A DNA stretch of 6,260 nucleotides from Nitrospiraceae bacterium (GTDB lineage Bacteria > Nitrospirota > Nitrospiria > Nitrospirales > Nitrospiraceae). Under the pieces are notes generated by a model. That model worked only from the letters and a program-made list of their open reading frames with translations, ran no database searches and was not told the DNA's origin. The position numbers and the translations under genes are program-made. Below, one piece after another: positions 1 through 5,605 of this stretch (the stretch's first letter is position 1; every line of letters starts with the position of its first letter). The stretch is taken from the NCBI GenBank assembly GCA_014534095.1, contig JACVSD010000104.1, forward strand, positions 1 to 6,260. The letters run 5' to 3'.

Positions 1-10
1 GTCCCCAAGA

Positions 11-31
11 GTCCTTCACCTGCTGAAGGAC
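11..31. terminator. Perfect 8-bp inverted repeat, possible terminator hairpin
   Basis: GTCCTTCA (11-18) and TGAAGGAC (24-31) are exact reverse complements around a 5-base loop. AAGA at 7-10 and TCTT at 36-39 could add an outer, imperfect stem. It lies just past the 3' end of the decayed transporter, where a terminator would be expected, or it could end a plus-strand gene lying to the left. Neither side has a proper uninterrupted T run, so rho-independent function is uncertain. Confidence 0.35.
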
Positions 32-62
32 CGCCTCTTCCCTTTATCGCCTTATTCACCCT

Positions 63-790
63 AAAAACAGATCCCACCATGACAGGGAAACCTTGAAGAA
101 GAACTGCCAGGAGGTGATGCGATAGGCGGCTGGCAGGCCATATTGACGATGACCACATTGCCGCTCGCGCCGATCAACCTGCCATTACGCATAGACAGCC
201 TCCGACGGACAGCGCCCACCACAGTGGAATAAAGTCGACATGATGCACCGATCGCGTAGTCGGGTGATGTCGGATGGGGCGATCGTGCGCGATCCACGAT
301 CAGAGACTCGTGGCGCCACATAGGGGATATTGTCCACGGCCCTCGAGAGCACCGCGGAGTTTCACAAGACCGCCATGGTCGCGGCTGTCTGAAGGACACG
401 GGACTGAGTTTCAACCGTTCCGTGATGGACAAGGTCACCGGCGCCATGAGCAGGACGGTGGTCACATTATCCAACATGGCTGACTGCACGGCCGTGATAA
501 GCGCAAGCAGCAGAAGCCCGAACAGTTGAGCGCGGCCCAGATGGCCAGCACGTCGAACAAGCCGGTCTCCCGGATGATCTTGACGATGACCACATTCCGA
601 TGAACAGAAAGATTACGTTGTAGTCGACGCCGTGCTCACGAGAGACAATCACGAGGATTGCGCGAACAGCGCTGCCTTTTGGATCCGCTCGGCCATGATC
701 AGGAAATAGGAAACGCCGAAAATGAGAAGGGCCAGCGAGAGCGAACATCAGGAGGCAGGCGAACAGCGTGAGGGGAAGAACATCGCCGGT
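63..790 (-). pseudogene. Decayed ArsB/NhaD (SLC13-like) ion transporter
   Basis: This is a relic of an inner-membrane permease of the ArsB/NhaD (ion transporter) superfamily, whose intact members have roughly 420-450 residues. Read on the minus strand, family blocks appear in order but in changing frames: FGVSYFLIMAERIQK (661-738), GVDYNVIFLFIGM (593-661), VVIVKIIRETGLFDVLAIW (531-593), the signature LDNVTTVLLMAPVTLSI (within 391-528), AVDNIPYVAP (311-358), FIPLWWALSVGGCL (192-233), RLIGASGNVVIVNMA (136-192), YRITSWQFFFKV (89-127) and GFPVMVGSV (63-92). An apparent N-terminal stretch, LPLTLFACLLMFALA, lies at about 740-785. Between the LSPV block and DNIPYVAP only some 30-50 bases remain where intact relatives have well over 100 residues, including the second-repeat core, so there is a large internal deletion as well as about eight frameshifts. 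A UGA also falls in the DNIP-block frame near 362-364. No intact product is possible. The substrate (arsenite, Na+/H+ or a dicarboxylate) cannot be told. Confidence 0.88.
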
Positions 791-879
791 GCAGTATCCA
801 GTGCATCAGTGACCACTGCAACGCCACTTTCTCCTAACCATCGTCTTTTTCCTCTTTCCTCTGAGGGTGCGGCACCTTT

Positions 880-890
880 AGGATAACGAG
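880..890 (+). promoter_or_regulatory. Ribosome binding site of glgB
   Basis: AGGA at 880-883 sits 7 bases before the ATG at 891 and supports that start over the second in-frame ATG at 897. No convincing sigma70 promoter was found in 790-880; that stretch is pyrimidine-rich (TTTTTCCTCTTTCCTCT). Confidence 0.55.
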
Positions 891-3107
891 ATGGCTATGC
901 CCACGATTCCCCAGGAAGATCTCCAGCATCTGATCGCCGGCACCCATTGGAATCCGCGCTCGGTCCTTGGCCCGCACACAGCCCGGATCAATGGCAAGCC
1001 TGCCACGGTCGTTCGCGCTTGGTTCCCCCATGCCGCCGCCGTAGACCTCGTGCCGGCCGGCGTATCTGAATCCGTTAAAATGGCACGGGTGCATGAGGCG
1101 GGTCTCTTTGAGGCGCTAGTGCCGGCCCCCGTAACGTCGGCCGGCTATCGGTTGCGCATCACCGGCCATGACGGAACGGTCCGTGAAGAACACGACGCCT
1201 ATGCGTTCGGGCCGCTGCTCACCGATTTTGAACTCCATCTGTTCGCCGAAGGCACCTTCTATAAGGCCTATGACACGCTCGGCGCCCATGTTCGCACGGT
1301 CGACCAGATCACCGGCGTTCATTTTGTGGTGTGGGCGCCGAATGCCGTCCGCGTGAGCGTCATCGGAGCCTTCAACAATTGGGATGGGCGCTGCCATCCG
1401 ATGATGAACCGCGGCGCCACCGGTCTATGGGAATTGTTCATTCCCAACCTGCCGGAGGGCACCCTCTATAAATATGAACTCCGATCCCGCCACGCCGGCA
1501 CGATCTTGGTGAAGGCGGATCCATATGCCCATGCCAGCGAACTGCGTCCCCGCACGGCCTCGGTCGTGCACACGCTGTCGCATCACGCCTGGCAGGACGG
1601 CGCTTGGATGGAAGCGCGCGCTCGGTGGAATCCATTGACCGCGCCCGTGTCGATCTATGAAGTCCATTTGGGCTCCTGGATGCGGGTGCCGGAGGAAAAC
1701 AATCGTTGGCTGACCTATCGCGAGCTCGCGCAACGGCTGATCCCCTATGTCCAGGACCTGGGCTATACCCATGTCGAGCTTATGCCGGTGACCGAGCATC
1801 CGTTTGACGGATCTTGGGGCTACCAGGCGACGGGGTACTTTGCCGTCACGAGCCGGTACGGACCCCCGGAAGACTTCATGGCGTTTGTCGATGCCGCCCA
1901 TCAGGCCGGTATCGGAATCATCATGGATTGGGCGCCGGCGCACTTTCCGGACGATCCTCACGGGCTGGCCACATTTGACGGCACCCATTTATACGATCAC
2001 GCCGATCCCCGCTTGGGCTATCATCCCGACTGGCATAGCCGCATCTTCAATTACGGGCGGCCTGAAGTCCGCACGTTTCTCCTCAACAGCGCATTGTTCT
2101 GGCTCGACCGGTATCATATCGACGGCTTACGGGTCGACGCGGTGGCGTCCATGCTCTACCTCGACTATGGACGCAAAGAAGGCGAGTGGATTCCCAATCA
2201 ATTCGGCGGGCGGGAAAACCTGGGGGCGGTGTCGCTGTTGAAAGAGCTGAACGTACTGGTTCACCGCGAATTCCCCGGCGCCATGACCATCGCGGAGGAG
2301 TCCACGTCCTGGCCGGGCGTGTCGCGTCCGACGTATACCGGCGGACTCGGATTCACATTCAAATGGAATATGGGCTGGATGCACGACATGCTGGACTACT
2401 TCAGCCAGGACCCAATCCACCGGCGGTACCATCAGAATCAGATTACCTTCGGGTTGCTCTACGCCTTTACCGAAAATTTCGTGCTCGCCTTGTCGCACGA
2501 TGAAGTCGTTCACGGCAAGCGTACCTTACTCGACAAGATGCCCGGCGACACCTGGCAGCGGTTTGCCAATCTCAGGACGCTCTACGGCTACATGTACAGT
2601 CATCCAGGCAAGAAGATGCTCTTCATGGGAGGCGAGTTCGGCCAATGGCGGGAATGGAATCACGATGCCAGTCTGGATTGGCATCTGGCGGCGCAAGCCC
2701 CTCATGGAGGCATCCATCGACTCCTGCGGGATCTGAACCATCTGTACCGGCGTGAACCCGCCTTCCATGAGATCGATTTTGATTGGACGGGATTTCAGTG
2801 GATCGACTTCCACGACGCCGACCAGTCGGTCATTGCCTTTTTGCGGAGGGGCCGCGAGGCGCACGATACGATCGTCTGCGTATGCAACTTCACTCCCGTG
2901 CCGAGGCCGGGGTATCGCATCGGCGTGCCGGAGGGCGGGTGGTATCGTGAGATATTCAACAGCGATGCGGAGTGCTACGGAGGGAGCAACGTGGGGAATG
3001 CAGGCGGCCTAGCGGCTACTGATGAACCTTGCCACGGACAGCCGCATTCCGTCCTCGTCACCCTCCCGCCTTTGGCCGTGCTGTTCCTAAAGCGGCACGC
3101 AGGCTAA
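891..3107 (+). CDS. glgB: 1,4-alpha-glucan (glycogen) branching enzyme
   Basis: Cytoplasmic GH13 enzyme that cuts an alpha-1,4 glucan chain and reattaches it through an alpha-1,6 bond, creating branches in glycogen. At 738 residues it has the long GlgB layout: an extra N-terminal module (about 1-115), a CBM48 domain (about 135-225, with VVWAPNA at 147-151 and FNNWDG at 161-166), the catalytic barrel (about 255-630, opening with EVHLGSW at 257-263) and a C-terminal beta domain. All GH13 motifs are present: DWAPAHF (346-352), GLRVDAV with nucleophile D416, AEEST with acid/base E469, and LSHDEV with D537. Their spacing equals E. coli GlgB shifted by 11 residues (D405, E458, D526). The reading frame is undamaged over 2.2 kb. 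No other glycogen gene is in the window, so it may be expressed alone or belong to an operon not seen here. Its stop overlaps that of the opposing FKBP gene. Identification is firm. Confidence 0.98.
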   Translation: MAMPTIPQEDLQHLIAGTHWNPRSVLGPHTARINGKPATVVRAWFPHAAAVDLVPAGVSESVKMARVHEAGLFEALVPAPVTSAGYRLRITGHDGTVREEHDAYAFGPLLTDFELHLFAEGTFYKAYDTLGAHVRTVDQITGVHFVVWAPNAVRVSVIGAFNNWDGRCHPMMNRGATGLWELFIPNLPEGTLYKYELRSRHAGTILVKADPYAHASELRPRTASVVHTLSHHAWQDGAWMEARARWNPLTAPVSIYEVHLGSWMRVPEENNRWLTYRELAQRLIPYVQDLGYTHVELMPVTEHPFDGSWGYQATGYFAVTSRYGPPEDFMAFVDAAHQAGIGIIMDWAPAHFPDDPHGLATFDGTHLYDHADPRLGYHPDWHSRIFNYGRPEVRTFLLNSALFWLDRYHIDGLRVDAVASMLYLDYGRKEGEWIPNQFGGRENLGAVSLLKELNVLVHREFPGAMTIAEESTSWPGVSRPTYTGGLGFTFKWNMGWMHDMLDYFSQDPIHRRYHQNQITFGLLYAFTENFVLALSHDEVVHGKRTLLDKMPGDTWQRFANLRTLYGYMYSHPGKKMLFMGGEFGQWREWNHDASLDWHLAAQAPHGGIHRLLRDLNHLYRREPAFHEIDFDWTGFQWIDFHDADQSVIAFLRRGREAHDTIVCVCNFTPVPRPGYRIGVPEGGWYREIFNSDAECYGGSNVGNAGGLAATDEPCHGQPHSVLVTLPPLAVLFLKRHAG

Positions 3108-3652
3108 GACGGCTTCTTGGCGCCGGGCTTGATATCAAGCACCTTGACATCGAAGAAGAGCGTTTTCCCGGCCAACGGATGATTGAAGTCGAGCACCACC
3201 GTGTCGGTCTTGACCTCGGTCACGCGCGGAAACATTGATTCGCCGTCGGCCCCCTTCGCCTCGAGCTGCGTCCCGACCTTCCAGGCTGTTTCAGGAATCT
3301 GGGCCTTCTTCACTTCCTGAAACGCTTTGGGGTCAACTGGACCGTAGCCGTCCGCTGGCTGCACGATCACATGTTTCTGCTCTCCGACCGTGAGGCCTTC
3401 CACCGCCTTCTCCAATCCCGGCACGATCTCGTGAGCGCCCTGCGTGTACGTAATCGGTTCCTTGCCGACGTTCGTTTCCAACACCGCCTTGTCATCAAGT
3501 TTGAGCGTGTACTCGAGGGACACCTGCTTGCCATTCGAGACGGTCGGTTTGGCGCCGCGCTTCTGAGTCTCAGCCATCGCCGCTGAAGCCATGAGCAGAA
3601 CGCCAAGCACGACGGTCAGAAAAGCGGCTGTCCGGTTCTGGAAACGAATCAT
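3104..3652 (-). CDS. Exported SlyD-like FKBP peptidyl-prolyl isomerase
   Basis: Predicted periplasmic prolyl cis-trans isomerase/chaperone of 182 residues. Residues 1-27 form a Sec signal peptide (basic MIRFQNR start, hydrophobic AAFLTVVLGVLLM, likely cut after AMA at 27). The mature part has the FKBP fold: YTLKLDD (48-54), QGAHEIVPGLEKAVEGLTVG (71-90) and DGYG (101-104). It also has the SlyD-type inserted flap (about 105-150) and the SlyD closing motif NHPLAGKTLFFDV (157-169). Cytoplasmic SlyD has a histidine/cysteine-rich metal-binding tail; this protein ends in PGAKKPS instead. The frame stays open to 3763, but the ATG at 3652 is chosen because GGAGG precedes it by 7 bases and the signal peptide starts there. 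It lies 129 bases downstream of the DUF882 gene on the same strand. A TACAAT hexamer (3690-3695) could be a -10 box of its own promoter, although no good -35 was found. Substrates are unknown. Confidence 0.93.
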   Translation of the reverse strand: MIRFQNRTAAFLTVVLGVLLMASAAMAETQKRGAKPTVSNGKQVSLEYTLKLDDKAVLETNVGKEPITYTQGAHEIVPGLEKAVEGLTVGEQKHVIVQPADGYGPVDPKAFQEVKKAQIPETAWKVGTQLEAKGADGESMFPRVTEVKTDTVVLDFNHPLAGKTLFFDVKVLDIKPGAKKPS

Positions 3653-3659
3653 GGAAATA

Positions 3660-3664
3660 CCTCC
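3660..3664 (-). promoter_or_regulatory. Strong Shine-Dalgarno of the FKBP gene
   Basis: GGAGG on the minus strand lies 7 bases before the ATG at 3652. It decides the start against the longer open frame reaching 3763, whose extra 37 codons have no hydrophobic or conserved character. Confidence 0.85.
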
Positions 3665-3781
3665 GGGATAGTCAACTGGTTGGCAAAAAATTGTATCTGT
3701 TCCGCGCTTGCTCCATGAGCCTAGCACAGTCACTTTTACCGCTGCCATGAGGTCGTGCGCCAAAAAGCCGATGCGGGACAG

Positions 3782-4354
3782 TTACCAGGTACGGAAGTGA
3801 CCAGAGTCGAGGTGAACAAATTTTGAACGTGGATAGTAGCCGACACCGCCATAACCGAGTTCGAGCGCGGCCTGCCGGACCGCTTTGGGATGGATCCCGG
3901 AGATCCGCAAATCTACGGCCCGCCCCTCCATGTGGAGACTGTTCCGAGCGGCCCGCCGTCCCGACCGCACGAGCAACGCATTATATTCGGGAGAACGGAA
4001 ACCTGAAATGATCTCAATCTCGCGCTCTCGGCCGAACTTCTCTTGAACGAGATTAATATGTTCAAGCATGCGGACGTCGATGGCGGCCACTTCTCCGGTG
4101 TAATGGCATCGGAATATGTGGTTCACGTCATCGAGCGCCTCGAGATCGTACTCTCCCGCTTCATTACGATACGTCACGGCCAGCCGCTCGTTACTCCACA
4201 CATTGACAAAGGTCAGCCGTCCCTCGGGAAGTTGATCCGCCAAGGCAAGCGACGGAGCGGTCACTCGCCCAGCCGCCATGGTGCACCCGACGAATGCCGT
4301 GCGGAGCAAGGTCCGCCTGGTCCAGGCCCATTTCGATTCAGCTTCGGGGGTCAC
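3782..4354 (-). CDS. Tat-exported DUF882 / M15-type murein endopeptidase (YcbK/MepK-like)
   Basis: Predicted periplasmic zinc peptidase acting on peptidoglycan cross-bridges. The E. coli relative YcbK (MepK) is a Tat-exported murein endopeptidase of this family. From the GTG at 4354 the protein has 190 residues. An N-terminal twin-arginine signal (TRRTLLR, RR at residues 13-14) is followed by a hydrophobic stretch and an ALA-DQ cleavage site near 39. The catalytic domain carries the family hallmarks: SGFRSPEYN, then SLHMEGRAVDLRI giving HxxxxxxD ligands (H141, D148), and the terminal FVHLDSG with H181 (residues 160, 167 and 200 if the longer start is counted). The protein ends in the typical RTW. 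The frame opens further to a TTG at 4411, but that has no SD and would lie inside a good promoter candidate, whereas the GTG has GGAG 7 bases upstream. No membrane anchor other than the signal is seen. The FKBP gene downstream may be co-transcribed. Confidence 0.92.
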   Translation of the reverse strand: MTPEAESKWAWTRRTLLRTAFVGCTMAAGRVTAPSLALADQLPEGRLTFVNVWSNERLAVTYRNEAGEYDLEALDDVNHIFRCHYTGEVAAIDVRMLEHINLVQEKFGREREIEIISGFRSPEYNALLVRSGRRAARNSLHMEGRAVDLRISGIHPKAVRQAALELGYGGVGYYPRSKFVHLDSGHFRTW

Positions 4355-4361
4355 TTCGAGA

Positions 4362-4365
4362 CTCC
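4362..4365 (-). promoter_or_regulatory. Shine-Dalgarno deciding the GTG start of the DUF882 gene
   Basis: GGAG on the minus strand is 7 bases before the GTG at 4354. The alternative TTG at 4411 is preceded by a pyrimidine-rich, SD-free stretch, so the shorter protein is favoured. Confidence 0.6.
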
Positions 4366-4401
4366 AGGGATGGGGAACCCGTGCGAGAGATGACTTCGCC
4401 T

Positions 4402-4430
4402 TTTCTATCAAAATGGGCGGAGACGGTCAA
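4402..4430 (-). promoter_or_regulatory. Candidate sigma70 promoter of the DUF882 gene
   Basis: On the minus strand, TTGACC (4425-4430) and TAGAAA (4402-4407) are separated by exactly 17 bases, matching consensus at 5/6 and 4/6 positions. Transcription would begin near 4395, giving a leader of about 40 bases before the GTG start with its SD. Found by eye only. Confidence 0.4.
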
Positions 4431-4472
4431 CGCCTAAATCCCGGGAACAGGCCGGTAATCATGCGACTCATT

Positions 4473-4485
4473 TGTTCGCGGAACA
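4473..4485. promoter_or_regulatory. Small palindrome in the divergent control region
   Basis: TGTTC-GCG-GAACA is a perfect 5+3+5 inverted repeat, lying between the two divergent promoter candidates and about 100 bases from each start codon. It is a possible operator or dimer-binding site, but too short to be convincing alone. Confidence 0.25.
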
Positions 4486-4522
4486 CAAGGATTCGCGATT
4501 CAACGCTCTATGAATTTCTTCC

Positions 4523-4551
4523 TAGACAGGTCATACGGGGCCAGGTAATAT
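4523..4551 (+). promoter_or_regulatory. Candidate sigma70 promoter of the response regulator
   Basis: TAGACA (4523-4528) and TAATAT (4546-4551) are 17 bases apart, with 5/6 and 4/6 matches to consensus. The start of transcription would fall near 4558, leaving a short leader that contains the AGAGGA ribosome binding site at 4565-4570. Confidence 0.4.
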
Positions 4552-4574
4552 CGCGAACATTCTCAGAGGAACGA

Positions 4575-4937
4575 ATGGCGACGATTCTAGTGATCGACGA
4601 CGAGCAGTCTATTCGGGGACTCTTGAAAGAAGTCCTGGAAAAGGCGGGGCACCGCGTACTCGAAGCCGGAGACGGCCGGCAAGGCTTTGCCCTCTATCAA
4701 CAGCAACCAGTCGACCTGGTCATCATGGACCTCTTGATGCCGGATACCGACGGACTCGAAGCGACGCTGAAGCTCACCCGCGAGTATGTCGACGCCAAGA
4801 TCATCGCCATTACCGGCGCACAGGGCGACCGCAATTTTCTCGACGTGGCTAAACTATTCGGTGCCCGCCGAACCTTTGAGAAGCCCTTTGACCTGGAAAA
4901 GCTACTGCAGGCCGTTAAGGAAGAATTGCAGTCGTAA
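4575..4937 (+). CDS. Single-domain CheY-like response regulator
   Basis: Stand-alone phosphoreceiver of 120 residues with no output domain, acting in the cytoplasm as a phosphorylation-dependent protein partner or phosphorelay carrier. The receiver signature is complete: acidic pair D8/D9 in VIDDEQ, phosphoacceptor D52 in VIMDLLMPDTDG, T80 in IAITGAQGD and K103 in FEKPFDLEKLL. The ATG at 4575 is chosen because AGAGGA precedes it by 4 bases and the receiver begins at once (MATILVIDD). The frame is open back to 4278, but that part is antisense to the DUF882 signal-peptide region and shows no domain. No histidine kinase, chemotaxis or GGDEF gene is adjacent, so it is an orphan and its partner cannot be named. 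The gene is transcribed divergently from the DUF882 peptidase. Confidence 0.95.
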   Translation: MATILVIDDEQSIRGLLKEVLEKAGHRVLEAGDGRQGFALYQQQPVDLVIMDLLMPDTDGLEATLKLTREYVDAKIIAITGAQGDRNFLDVAKLFGARRTFEKPFDLEKLLQAVKEELQS

Positions 4938-5152
4938 CCCTTCGTTTGCTTCCTCCCGTCTTCGCTTCTACTGCCCACCCGTCTGGCCGAGCACTACACG
5001 GCGCGGGAACGAAACCGCCGGTGTCACTGGCTTTCCGATGTGAGGAACGAGCCGTAGATCTCCTGGATCGGTCAAACAAAAAAGCGATGACACCGCTCAA
5101 TCAGATCGGCGACAATCCCGACACGATGACGATCAAAAGTGAAGAGGATGGA
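4938..5152 (+). other. Spacer between response regulator and VanZ-like gene
   Basis: The VanZ frame is open through this stretch back to about 4946, but it lacks an SD, hydrophobic segments or conserved sequence there, so I read it as non-coding. I found no convincing terminator hairpin or paired -35/-10 boxes. The VanZ gene may therefore be read through from the regulator. Confidence 0.4.
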
Positions 5153-5605
5153 ATGCCGTTTCGCCATCACACGACAATGGCACTCGTGCTGTGGAGCGGC
5201 GTCATCGCGATGGCGGGCATGCTGCCCCTCAGCAACTTCGTCGGGCATCCCCATTGGGAACACATCCAGTGGATCGTCACACCACGGCATTGGCGGTCGC
5301 CAAAGTTTTATTTCGACGTGGTCGCCAATATCGCGCTGTTCTATCCGTTCGGCCTGCTACTGGCCAGACGGTTTCCCTCAGTCCGCTGGCCGCCGGCGTT
5401 CGGCCTCATCAGCATAGGCTTACTCTTCTCCCTGAGTATCGAGTTGTTTCAGGTCTATTGTCACAACCGCCATCCCTCTCCGGTCGATCTCATCAGCAAT
5501 ACACTCGGCACTACAGTCGGAGTCGCGTCCTCCCGCCGGGTCTTTTCACACCCGCTGCTCAACGCCCGTCTCCCCCGCCCTCACTCCCATCCCACCGGAT
5601 CGTAA
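5153..5605 (+). CDS. VanZ-family small membrane protein
   Basis: Predicted inner-membrane protein of 150 residues in the VanZ-like family. The namesake contributes to teicoplanin resistance, but most members have no known role. Visible membrane segments are at about 8-26 (MALVLWSGVIAMAGMLPL), 53-72 (VVANIALFYPFGLLLA) and 82-102 (FGLISIGLLFSLSIELFQ), with a weaker one at about 111-126. Family motifs occur in order: DVVANIALFYPFG (55-67), SLSIELFQ (93-100), then RHPSPVDLISNTLG (106-119), corresponding to the D..N...F.P.G, IE..Q and R.....D...N..G pattern. The ATG at 5153 is preferred because GAAGAGG lies just upstream and the protein then starts directly before the first membrane segment. An in-frame ATG at 5126 lacks an SD. 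The last 20 or so residues are Pro/His-rich and unconserved, and their codons overlap the 3' end of the opposing lipoprotein gene. The function here is unknown. Confidence 0.87.
   Translation: MPFRHHTTMALVLWSGVIAMAGMLPLSNFVGHPHWEHIQWIVTPRHWRSPKFYFDVVANIALFYPFGLLLARRFPSVRWPPAFGLISIGLLFSLSIELFQVYCHNRHPSPVDLISNTLGTTVGVASSRRVFSHPLLNARLPRPHSHPTGS

Noticed and set aside
1..72. Plus-strand open frame from the left edge (VPKSPSPAEG...)
   Set aside because: It runs through a perfect hairpin, has no recognisable motif, and is too short to judge as the tail of a gene.
61..489. Minus-strand ORF of 142 codons that could be called a hypothetical protein
   Set aside because: Its first 33 or so residues and a short later stretch are fragments of the transporter relic; the rest is out-of-frame translation.
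1425..1988. 187-codon minus-strand ORF opposite glgB
   Set aside because: It is antisense to the conserved GH13 core, has no SD, and its composition (Arg/His/Pro/Gly) is typical of shadow frames in GC-rich genes.
3681..3695. A6 tract and TACAAT near 3690 as a terminator for the DUF882 gene
   Set aside because: On the minus strand the T run has no GC-rich stem directly before it, so a rho-independent terminator is not supported.
4278..4574. A 99-residue N-terminal extension of the response regulator
   Set aside because: There is no domain and no SD at its start; it overlaps the antisense of the DUF882 signal region, and a strong SD plus the receiver beta-1 strand mark the start at 4575.
4946..5152. 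A 69-residue N-terminal extension of the VanZ-like protein
   Set aside because: It is polar and unconserved in appearance, with no SD at the upstream ATGs at 5087 and 5126. The GAAGAGG SD and the first membrane segment support 5153.
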